A program made the translations under genes and the position numbers. A stretch of DNA of 44,548 nucleotides. Origin: Catenulispora pinistramenti (GTDB lineage: Bacteria; Actinomycetota; Actinomycetes; Streptomycetales; Catenulisporaceae). Below are positions 24,633 to 31,449 of this stretch, piece after piece. The notes below the pieces were generated by a model. It did not search any database, had not been told where the DNA came from, and saw only the letters and a list, made by a program, of their open reading frames with translations. Numbering within the stretch: position 1 is the stretch's first letter; every line of letters starts with the position of its first letter. The DNA is taken from the NCBI RefSeq assembly GCF_018274385.1, contig NZ_JAAFYZ010000066.1, positions 1 through 44,548 of the forward strand, read 5' to 3'.

Positions 24633-24705
24633 GGCCCCGTTGTGTAGCGGCCTAGCACGCTGCCCTCTCAAGGCAGTAGCGCGGGTTCGAATCCCGTCGG
24701 GGCTA
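24633..24705 (+). tRNA. tRNA-Glu (anticodon CUC), copy 2, CCA not encoded
   Basis: 73 nt, identical base for base to 22755-22827, including the G1-U72 pair and loop CTCTCAA. Here the discriminator A is followed by CGG, so CCA must be added enzymatically. The copies are 1.88 kb apart in direct orientation. Confidence 0.96.
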
Positions 24706-24710
24706 CGGAA

Positions 24711-24749
24711 AGATAAGGGTTCGTACTCATCGAGTACGAACCCTTATCT
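24711..24749 (+). terminator. 18-bp perfect hairpin after tRNA-Glu copy 2
   Basis: Arms 24711-24728 and 24732-24749 are fully complementary around loop ATC. No T-run follows. It shares the outer ATAAGGG with the hairpin of copy 1 but differs in the inner stem, with compensating changes on both arms. Confidence 0.85.
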
Positions 24750-24767
24750 CGTTGTCGGGTTCGGGCC

Positions 24768-25646
24768 TCACGCCCGCGTAGCCTGGTACCCCCGGAACAG
24801 CAGGTGGGTGTCGACGATGTCCGAGCCGGCGCTCTCGACCGAGCGGTAGATGCCCCACTTGGGGCGGATGTAGTCGCCCTGGTCGGGGAGGATCACGCCG
24901 TGGCGGGTGCCGTCGGCGACGGTCTTGCCGGTGCTGTCCTGGCAGAGGAAGCGGGCGGAGCCGGATTGGCCGATGGTCAGGGTCCACTGGATGGTGATCC
25001 ACTGGTTCCGTAGGGGTGCCAGGGGCGCGGAGGCGATGGTCGGGGAGCCGGAGTTGGCGTAGGCGCGGGCGCGGAGGGTTTCGGAGACGGCGCTCTCGCG
25101 GGTCAGGTCGAGGGTGACGAAGGGTCCTGCGTTGGTGGACGGGACCTTGGTCTGGAAGATGTGGGTGAACCGGCTGGTGCCGTGCAGGGTGTCGGGCATG
25201 AACATCTGGTAGGTGATGTTCCAGGTCTGGCCGTTGGTCATCTTCACCGGCCTGCCGTCGGCCACCATGCCCCGGGACTCGGTGCGCTGGCGGTCGCCGC
25301 CGCCGGTGGTGTCGCGGTCGTCCTTCCAGATGTTGAAGCGGTAGTGGTCGCCGCCCTCGACGATGATGTAGTCGCCGTGGCGGCCGGGAAACAGGTTGCC
25401 TCGGTCGAATTCGAGGCCTTCGAAGGCTTTCAGGCCGTCGGTGGCCGGGTCGGGGTGCCAGACCGGGGTGGCCGCCGGGCTCACGGGGGTCCCCGGAGTC
25501 GCGAGAATCCCCGAGGCCGCGAGGTTCCCCCGGGTCGTGGCCGAGGCCTGCTCGCTGAGTGCGAGCGGCACGCCCACGGCCGCGGCGGCCAGGGAGCCCA
25601 GCACGGCGCGGCGAGTGAGACGGCGGGGGTCGGAAGGCTGGGACAT
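24768..25646 (-). CDS. Tat-exported jelly-roll protein, probable polysaccharide lyase
   Basis: 292 aa. The N-terminus is a twin-arginine signal: RRLTRRAVLG followed by an Ala/Val-rich core and ASA-TT (cleavage about residue 36). The mature part is beta-rich. DHYRFNIWKDDRD, RQRTESRG, NQWITIQWTLTI and IRPKWGIYRS recall heparin-lyase-like or PL20-like concanavalin folds, in which RTE/ESR and KWG(I)Y line the cleft. I infer an extracellular polyuronide or glycan lyase, without certainty about the PL family. AGGAG lies about 9 bases before ATG 25646, and a palindrome fills the promoter spacer. Confidence 0.65.
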   Translation of the reverse strand: MSQPSDPRRLTRRAVLGSLAAAAVGVPLALSEQASATTRGNLAASGILATPGTPVSPAATPVWHPDPATDGLKAFEGLEFDRGNLFPGRHGDYIIVEGGDHYRFNIWKDDRDTTGGGDRQRTESRGMVADGRPVKMTNGQTWNITYQMFMPDTLHGTSRFTHIFQTKVPSTNAGPFVTLDLTRESAVSETLRARAYANSGSPTIASAPLAPLRNQWITIQWTLTIGQSGSARFLCQDSTGKTVADGTRHGVILPDQGDYIRPKWGIYRSVESAGSDIVDTHLLFRGYQATRA

Positions 25647-25702
25647 GAGTGTTCATCTCCTGAAAACGAGTTGCCCGCACGTGGAAACATCCGATGACCG
25701 GC

Positions 25703-25731
25703 ATTGTGGTTAAGATACTTAACTCGGTCAA
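25703..25731 (-). promoter_or_regulatory. Promoter of the Tat-exported protein with a palindrome as spacer
   Basis: On the minus strand, TTGACC (-35, 25731-25726) and CACAAT (-10, 25708-25703) are 17 bp apart. The spacer contains the perfect dyad GTTAAGTATCTTAAC (25709-25723 on the plus strand as its complement): 6-bp arms around three bases, strikingly AT-rich for this genome. A repressor bound there would block RNA polymerase. Confidence 0.65.
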
Positions 25732-25857
25732 GGGTGGGGGCGCGCGGGGCCCGAGTGGGAGCGCGGCAGAGCCCTGCGATTCGCATACCGGGGGTTTCGT
25801 GGTGCCTGACGGCTGACCGCCCTGTCGATCGCGACGTATTCTCACAGGGGAGGGGCC

Positions 25858-27717
25858 ATGACGGTACGGCACAGTGGATCAGCCACACCCCGGTTCGCCT
25901 CGGTGGTGCGCGTCTTCTTCATCACCGTGGGTGTCGTCAGCCTGGTGCTCGGCTATCTGGGCCTTGACCGCTATCTCGGCCTTCCCGGCCAGCACTACAG
26001 CCACGCCCCCAGCGACCTCATCTACTTCGATCTCGAGCTGTTCCTGATCCAGTCCACTCCCCTGGCCATGGGCGGCCCGTTTCCGTGGCAGCTGTCGGTG
26101 GCTCGGTTCAGCGCGCCGAGTGTCGCCCTCTACGCCATCGCGGAGATCGTGGTCGCGGTCTCGGCCCGGCGGGTACGACGCGCCTGGCTGCGGCGCTCCC
26201 GCAATCACGCCGTCGTCTTCGGCACGACCCGCATCGCCTCGGTGGTGGTCGAAAGGCTGCGGGCGCAAGGGAAACGGGTCCTGGTGGTGCGACCGGACAG
26301 CGCCGCCGACCCGGTCGGGTTCGACAACGTCCTGGACGACCGCTGGACTGTCGTCGGTGTCCCGGCCTCGCAGCGGACGCTGACCGATGCCGGGGTCCGG
26401 CGGGCGTCGGCGGTCTACGCGTGCCTGGACCGCATCGAGGACAACTCCGAGGTCGCCTACGCGATCGAGGCGTGGCGGCGCGGGCAGCGCTTCCCGGAGC
26501 GGGTCTACGCCTCGATCGACGACCTCGACCTGTGCACGGCGCTGAAGGCCCGCCGCTGGTCGATGGCCGGGGCGGGTCGTTCCCACGTCGACTTCTTCAA
26601 CCGCGACGAACTCGCCGCGCAGACCGTCGTGCGCCGGGACCGGGCCGCCATCGACGGGCCCGCGCCGCACATAGCGATCTCCGGCACCGGTGCTTTCGCC
26701 CGCTCGGCGCTTGTCGAACTGGGACGGCAGCGGCTCAGCCGCACGGACCAGAGCGAGGACCCGATCACCATCGTGCTGGTCGGGGCGGACGCCGATACCG
26801 TCGGGTCGCGGCTGCGGGAGCAGTATCCGTTCCTGCGCGAGGTGTGCGTCATCGAGCCCTGGCTCACCTCGCTCTCCCAGCTGTTCGACGCGCGCCGGCA
26901 GGCGCACGCGCCGCGCCTGCGCCGGCTGTATCTGTGCCAGAGCGATGAGCGCGACGCCCTTGCCGACGCCTTGACCTGTGGCTCCTATCTGAGCGCGATG
27001 GACGGCGTGGTGGTCCGGCTGGACCGGATGTCGCAGATGGCTGACATGTTCCACGGCGGCGGCCGCCCCGGCACCCTGTTCGACGCCCTGGACGGCCGGC
27101 TGGAGTTGGTCGACGTCACCGAGGTCGGCTGCGATCCGGACCGCATCGGCGACGACCTCGCCGACAGCCTGGCCCGGTCCATCCATCGCAGGTATCTGAC
27201 CGACCAGTTGAGCGCCGGCCGGTCCTGGCACTCGACCGCGTCCATGACCGGCTGGGACGAGCTCCCGCCGGATCTGCAACGCGGGAACCGGGAACAGGCC
27301 GAGGACGTCGGCCGCAAACTGGCCTCGATCCGCTGTCTGCTGACCCCGCTGCGCCAGAGCGTCGAGCCGTTCCTCTTCCGGCCCGCCGAGATCGAGACCC
27401 TGGCCGAGGCCGAGCACGCCCGGTGGGCCGCCGAGCGCCGCCGGAGCGGCTGGCGCCACGGTCCCCGCCGCGACGACGCGCGCCGCGTGCACCCCGGGCT
27501 GGTGCCGTGGCCGGTGCTGCCCGAGGACCTGCGGCAGAAGGATCGGTTGTTCATCAGGGCCCTGCCGGCGTTGCTGAGCGACATGGGGCTGGCGGTCGTG
27601 CGGGTGCCGGAGCGCCACGACGAGCCCGGCCGACCGGCGCCGCCCCACGCACAGAAGTCCGCCGACACCCCGAGCGCCCACGCGGCGATCCCCATCCTGG
27701 GAGTGGATCTGTGGTGA
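25858..27717 (+). CDS. Membrane protein with two Rossmann (TrkA-N-like) domains and a C-terminal RyR domain
   Basis: 619 aa. The N-terminal ~105 residues hold hydrophobic segments at about 15-38 and 80-102 with a pore-like stretch LELFLIQSTPLAMGGPFPW between them, reminiscent of two-helix K+ channel proteins. Two nucleotide-binding Rossmann units follow: VVFGTTRIASVVVERL (about 118) and IAISGTGAFARSALVEL (about 271). The last ~80 residues match the RyR repeat: LAEAEHARWAAERRRSGW, then HPGLVPWPVLPEDLRQKD. AGGGGAGGGG precedes the ATG. Its stop is 11 bases before the SLOG gene. TrkA/RyR proteins are linked to nucleotide-signal conflict systems. A role as sensor or ion-flux effector is my inference. 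Confidence 0.75.
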   Translation: MTVRHSGSATPRFASVVRVFFITVGVVSLVLGYLGLDRYLGLPGQHYSHAPSDLIYFDLELFLIQSTPLAMGGPFPWQLSVARFSAPSVALYAIAEIVVAVSARRVRRAWLRRSRNHAVVFGTTRIASVVVERLRAQGKRVLVVRPDSAADPVGFDNVLDDRWTVVGVPASQRTLTDAGVRRASAVYACLDRIEDNSEVAYAIEAWRRGQRFPERVYASIDDLDLCTALKARRWSMAGAGRSHVDFFNRDELAAQTVVRRDRAAIDGPAPHIAISGTGAFARSALVELGRQRLSRTDQSEDPITIVLVGADADTVGSRLREQYPFLREVCVIEPWLTSLSQLFDARRQAHAPRLRRLYLCQSDERDALADALTCGSYLSAMDGVVVRLDRMSQMADMFHGGGRPGTLFDALDGRLELVDVTEVGCDPDRIGDDLADSLARSIHRRYLTDQLSAGRSWHSTASMTGWDELPPDLQRGNREQAEDVGRKLASIRCLLTPLRQSVEPFLFRPAEIETLAEAEHARWAAERRRSGWRHGPRRDDARRVHPGLVPWPVLPEDLRQKDRLFIRALPALLSDMGLAVVRVPERHDEPGRPAPPHAQKSADTPSAHAAIPILGVDLW

Positions 27718-27728
27718 GGTCCAGGATC

Positions 27729-28208
27729 ATGTACCGCATCGGAATCACCGGCCACCGCACCTTCGACGCTCCGACGTCCGACCTGATCGGCGTGGCCCTG
27801 CGGCGGATCGTGGAGGCTTATCAGCCTCATGATCTGGTCGGGGTGTCGAGTCTGGCCGAGGGTGCCGACACGATGTTCGCCCAGGCCGTCGCCGACCGGG
27901 GCGGCCGGCTGGAAGTGGTCGTGCCGGCGGCCCGCTACCGCGAGTCCCTGTCGGCGTCGCACCGCCGTACCTACGACGATCTGCTGGCTCGGGCCGCGGC
28001 CGTGCACCGCCTGGCGTTCATCGAGTCCGACGGCCCCGCCTACCTGGCCGCGGGCGTGCGGATGCTGAAGATGATCGACCGGCTGGTCGCGGTCTGGGAC
28101 GGGTTGCCGGCCCGGGGATCGGGCGGGACCGCGGAGGTCGTCAGCGGCGCCTGGGAGCGCGGTCTGCCGGTCGACGTGGTGTGGCCGGCGGGCGCCCGGC
28201 GGGTGTGA
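27729..28208 (+). CDS. SLOG-type (LOG/DprA-like) nucleotide-binding protein
   Basis: 159 aa. It opens with YRIGITGHRTFDAP, the Rossmann-like start of SLOG proteins, followed by VGVSSLAEGADTMFAQAV, equivalent to the phosphate-binding G-A-D loop, and a late MIDRLVAVWDG strand. SLOG domains bind or produce modified nucleotides or ADP-ribose-like ligands in conflict systems. ATG 27729 has GAGGT eight bases upstream. An in-frame GTG at 27714 would overlap the RyR gene stop by GTGA, matching other junctions in this locus, so the start is open. It is most likely co-transcribed with the RyR gene. Confidence 0.75.
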   Translation: MYRIGITGHRTFDAPTSDLIGVALRRIVEAYQPHDLVGVSSLAEGADTMFAQAVADRGGRLEVVVPAARYRESLSASHRRTYDDLLARAAAVHRLAFIESDGPAYLAAGVRMLKMIDRLVAVWDGLPARGSGGTAEVVSGAWERGLPVDVVWPAGARRV

Positions 28209-28237
28209 TCGCCCCGGGCGAGCCCCACACCTGCGTC

Positions 28238-28266
28238 TTGTCGCCTCTGGGATGCGGTGCAATGCT
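28238..28266 (+). promoter_or_regulatory. Possible internal promoter before fxsA
   Basis: TTGTCG (28238-28243), 17 bp, AATGCT (28261-28266) would start transcription about 44 bases before fxsA. Both boxes are weak, but the 108-bp gap here is one of only two real gaps in the locus. Confidence 0.35.
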
Positions 28267-28316
28267 GAACTACGAGAAATGCTCGCCATTCGCTCGTATC
28301 GGACAGGGAGAGGGCA

Positions 28317-28457
28317 ATGGGCTTCGAGGGGGAACTCCTGGTTTCCAACATCCCGGCGGTGGACGACGTGCCGCTGGCCATGCTGGCCGGCGACGACGAC
28401 CTGGCGGTGGCCGACGAAACCGACGTCCCGGTGGCCGAGTTCCAGTCGTCGGTGTGA
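28317..28457 (+). CDS. fxsA: FxSxx-COOH precursor peptide (FxsA)
   Basis: 46 residues, too short for most gene callers. It starts MGFEGELL at ATG 28317 with GGGAGAGGG just upstream and ends V-A-E-F-Q-S-S-V, so the C-terminus is F-x-S-x-x-COOH, the hallmark of this RiPP-type family. The acidic middle (SNIPAVDDVPLAMLAG, DDDLAVADETD) serves as leader. The radical SAM partner FxsB starts inside its stop codon (GTGA, 28454-28457), which gives coupled synthesis of substrate and enzyme. Known Fxs maturases form a cyclophane crosslink from the Phe ring to a nearby residue of the F-x-S motif. Whether the product is released or signals inside the cell is unknown. Confidence 0.88.
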   Translation: MGFEGELLVSNIPAVDDVPLAMLAGDDDLAVADETDVPVAEFQSSV

Positions 28458-30724
28458 GTTCGCGGCCGGCGAGCGCGCCGGGGACGGTCGGCGTCGTGTT
28501 CCGTCAGTTCGTCGTCAAGATCGCCGGACGCTGTGATCTCGCCTGCGATCACTGCTACGTCTTCGAACACGCCGACCAGTCCTGGCGCGGTCGCCCCAAT
28601 CTCATGCCACCGGAGATCATGACGGCGGTGGCCGCCCGGATCGCCGAACACGCGAGGGCGCACGCGTTGGCCGGCGTGACCGTGATCCTGCACGGCGGGG
28701 AGCCGCTGCTGGCCGGGGTGGACCGTATCAGGTTCCTTATCAGGGAGCTGCGGGCGGCGCTGCCGCCGGGCTGCGCGGCCGACTTCCGCATCCAGACCAA
28801 CGGACTTCGGCTCGACGACGCCTTCTGCGAGCTGTTCCTCCAAGAGGGCGTGGGTGTCGGGATCTCCATCGACGGCGATAAGGGGGCGAACGACCGGCAC
28901 CGCCGGCACGCGGACGGCCGCACCAGCTACCCCGAGCTCGTCCGGGCGATCCGGCTGATCGGGTCGCAGCGGTACCGGCCGGTCTTCAACGGGCTGCTGT
29001 GCACGATCGACGTCGAGAACGATCCGGTCGAGGTCTTCGACGCGCTGTCCGCCTTCGCTCCGCCGCGCGTGGAGTTCCTGCTGCCGCACGCCACGTGGGT
29101 GAATCCGCCGCCCGGAGCGGTCGCGGGCGAACCCCGCTACGCGCAGTGGCTGCTGGCCGTCCATCAGCGGTGGGCCGAACGCGGGCGCCCGATGGACGTC
29201 CGGCTCTTCCACTCGGTCGCCGACCTGATCGCCGGGCGGACCAGCCGCACCGAGGCCATCGGCTTGGGGCCGACGGACGTCGTGGTCGTGGAGACCGACG
29301 GCGAGATCGAACAAGAGGACTCGCTCAAGACCGCCTACGACGGGGCGCCGGCGACCGGCTTCCACGTCAGCCGCGACAGTTTCGACGAGGCGGGATCGCA
29401 CCCGGGTTTCGACGGGCGGACGGCGAACGCGGCCGCGCCGAGCCCGGTCTGCGAACGCTGCCCCGTCCTGCGGATCTGCGGCGGCGGGTTGTACGCGCAC
29501 CGCTACGACGGCTCCGGATTCGCCAACCCGTCCGTCTACTGTCGGGACCTCTATACGTTCATCACCAGTCTGGCCAATGAGCGCCACCAGGCCCCGAAGA
29601 TCGCCCGGCATCGGATGGGCGCCGCCGACTTCGCAGCCCTGGGCCGTGGTCAGGGCACTGAGGACGCGGTCGCCGCGTTGCGGACGGCGCAGCTGAGCAA
29701 GGCCCGCGTCAAGCTCGGCCAGTTGTCCAAGCCGCTGCGGGCCGAGCACAGCTGGGCCCTGGTCCAGGAATTCGACACGCGCGACCGCAGCGTGGTCAAC
29801 CGGGTCCTGGCCGATCCGTTCCTGATGCCGGCCGAGGGCCGGGACGCGCTGGGGCCGGCCGGGACGCTGGCCAGGATCGCCCTGAGCTGCGCGGTGCTGA
29901 GTTCGACGCCGGCGGAGCTCGATCTGGTCGCGGCCGAGGACCGGCTCGCGCTTCCGGCCGTGGGCACGCTCGCCACGGCCGCGGGGCCGTGGCACGTCGC
30001 GGTGGACGAGAAGGCGGCGATCACCGTGAACGGCCTGAGCGTCGAGCCGATCCGCCACGAGGCGCGCATAGGTCCGATCACCGTACGGCTGGAGGACCAC
30101 GACCCGGCCCGGGACCGGTTCGGGCATCCGGTGTCCGGGCCGTTGTCCGCCGCCGAGCTCTTCGCCTGGCAGGACGACCTCGACGCGGCCGCCGAAGTGC
30201 TCGCCGAGCGGCACCCCGAGGCGCTGGCCGAGATGGCCGAGGGCCTGACGGCCGTCGTCCCGCTGAAGCCGCACCCCGGGCGCCACCGGAGCGCGACGGC
30301 GCGCAACGCGTTCGGCGCGCTGGGGGTGGCGCTGCCCGATCCGGCCGCCGACACCGCCGGCGAGGCCCTCACCTGCCTGCTGCTGCACGAGTTCCAGCAT
30401 CTGAAGCTCGGCGCCGTGCTCGACATGTTCGACTTGCATGACAAGTCCGACGCGAGCAGCTATCCGGTCGGCTGGCGCCGGGATCTGCGCTCCCTGGAGG
30501 CCGTGCTCCAGGGTACGTACGCGCACATGGCCGTTGCCGAGTACTGGCAAAGGCGTGCTCTGGCTACGCGCCATCCCGGCAGCCAGGAGTTCGCGCGGCG
30601 TTCGGCGCAGGTCGCCGGACACGTCAGGGCGGCCCTGGCCCAGATCACCGCCAGCCCGGCGCTGACCCGGCTGGGCCGGCAATGGGTCGCCGAGATGGCC
30701 GCCGGAGCCGCGCGATGGCGCTGA
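28454..30724 (+). CDS. fxsB: FxsB: radical SAM/SPASM peptide maturase with C-terminal HExxH domain
   Basis: 756 aa from GTG 28454, overlapping the fxsA stop; GTG 28496 is a second option. The radical SAM cluster CxxxCxxC is C27, C31, C34 (CDLACDHCY), followed by ILHGGEPL and the strand FRIQTNGL. SPASM-type cysteines for auxiliary clusters are C333, C336, C342 (CERCPVLRIC) and C363. From about residue 450 a second domain carries HEFQH at 645-649, the HExxH zinc motif typical of this family, function unproven. It installs the crosslink on FxsA. A 116-bp gap with an inverted repeat separates it from the TIR-like gene. Confidence 0.93.
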   Translation: MSSRPASAPGTVGVVFRQFVVKIAGRCDLACDHCYVFEHADQSWRGRPNLMPPEIMTAVAARIAEHARAHALAGVTVILHGGEPLLAGVDRIRFLIRELRAALPPGCAADFRIQTNGLRLDDAFCELFLQEGVGVGISIDGDKGANDRHRRHADGRTSYPELVRAIRLIGSQRYRPVFNGLLCTIDVENDPVEVFDALSAFAPPRVEFLLPHATWVNPPPGAVAGEPRYAQWLLAVHQRWAERGRPMDVRLFHSVADLIAGRTSRTEAIGLGPTDVVVVETDGEIEQEDSLKTAYDGAPATGFHVSRDSFDEAGSHPGFDGRTANAAAPSPVCERCPVLRICGGGLYAHRYDGSGFANPSVYCRDLYTFITSLANERHQAPKIARHRMGAADFAALGRGQGTEDAVAALRTAQLSKARVKLGQLSKPLRAEHSWALVQEFDTRDRSVVNRVLADPFLMPAEGRDALGPAGTLARIALSCAVLSSTPAELDLVAAEDRLALPAVGTLATAAGPWHVAVDEKAAITVNGLSVEPIRHEARIGPITVRLEDHDPARDRFGHPVSGPLSAAELFAWQDDLDAAAEVLAERHPEALAEMAEGLTAVVPLKPHPGRHRSATARNAFGALGVALPDPAADTAGEALTCLLLHEFQHLKLGAVLDMFDLHDKSDASSYPVGWRRDLRSLEAVLQGTYAHMAVAEYWQRRALATRHPGSQEFARRSAQVAGHVRAALAQITASPALTRLGRQWVAEMAAGAARWR

Positions 30725-30753
30725 ATCGTCGTTCGCCACGACGTTGTGCCAGC

Positions 30754-30803
30754 CTGCGAGCGTGAATCCGTGCTGGCATCGCAGACTTCGGATACGCTCG
30801 CAG
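30754..30803. promoter_or_regulatory. Inverted repeat between fxsB and the TIR-like gene
   Basis: CTGCGAGCGT (30754-30763) and ACGCTCGCAG (30794-30803) are perfect 10-base arms. After a 2-base bulge, ATCC/GGAT can extend the stem by 4 bp, leaving a ~20-base loop. It sits 38 bases before GTG 30841. It may be an attenuator, a processing site that sets the ratio of FxsA/B to TIR/FxsC/FxsT, or a protein site. Confidence 0.6.
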
Positions 30804-30840
30804 ACGACGGCACCTTGCCACCGGCATCGAGGAGCGCGCC

Positions 30841-31449
30841 GTGCCAGCCCGTCCGAATCCGCCGTACCCGGTCTTCTTCAGCTATGCCCATATCTCCGGG
30901 GGCGACTTCGACGAGAATCCGAACCGCGCGTTCCACACGTTCTTCGACGACATCGGCAAGATGCTCTACCACCTGACGACGTTCGGCACCGATGTCGCCT
31001 TCGCCGACACCTCGATGCGGGCCGGCGACTCCTTCCAGAAAGTCCTGTTCGAACGGCTGGCGCAGTTCCGGGTCTTCGTGCCGCTGCTGTCCCTGCGCTA
31101 CTTCGAGAGCGAGTGGTGCGGCCGGGAATGGGCCGCGTTCGAGAAGCGCTGCAAGCAGCTGGGTCCGGCCTCGTATCCGCCCATCGTGCCGATCCTGTGG
31201 AACGGCCTGGAGGACCTGAGCCTTCCGGAGTGGTTCACCGAGCGGCATCTGTTCGACGACTCGACCCAGGACAGCCGGTACCGGGAGCACGGGTTCTTCG
31301 GCTTACAGGTCCTTTACCGCGACGACTACCACGCCATGGTGTACGACCTGGCGCGCCGGATCGGTCAGGTGTCGAAATCCGCGGACCTGCCCGACGGCGA
31401 CCCTGAAGATCTTCGCATCCTGCCCCCGCGGTTCGGAGGTTCCCCATGA
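30841..31449 (+). CDS. Stand-alone TIR-like protein of the Fxs locus
   Basis: 202 aa. It begins with the TIR strand YPVFFSYAHIS and shows DTSMRAGDSFQKVLF, then RVFVPLLSLRYFESEWCGREWAAFE, the TIR pattern around the conserved Trp/Glu; E and W side chains are present, but I cannot prove NADase residues. The N-terminal half resembles that of FxsC, so the two are paralogues. GTG 30841 has GAGGAG upstream. Its stop overlaps the fxsC start in ATGA (31446-31449). TIR domains either cleave NAD-type nucleotides or act as adaptors. In Fxs loci both TIR proteins are of unknown role. Confidence 0.88.
   Translation: MPARPNPPYPVFFSYAHISGGDFDENPNRAFHTFFDDIGKMLYHLTTFGTDVAFADTSMRAGDSFQKVLFERLAQFRVFVPLLSLRYFESEWCGREWAAFEKRCKQLGPASYPPIVPILWNGLEDLSLPEWFTERHLFDDSTQDSRYREHGFFGLQVLYRDDYHAMVYDLARRIGQVSKSADLPDGDPEDLRILPPRFGGSP

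Noticed and set aside
22755-24749. Integrated mobile element between duplicate tRNA-Glu genes
   Set aside because: There is no integrase, excisionase or phage-like gene between them. Only a DUF1266 gene with normal composition is present.
28252-28536. 94-residue frame over fxsA
   Set aside because: It is Trp- and Arg-rich and lacks family features. The FxsA frame has the ribosome site, the F-x-S-x-x end and the coupling to fxsB.
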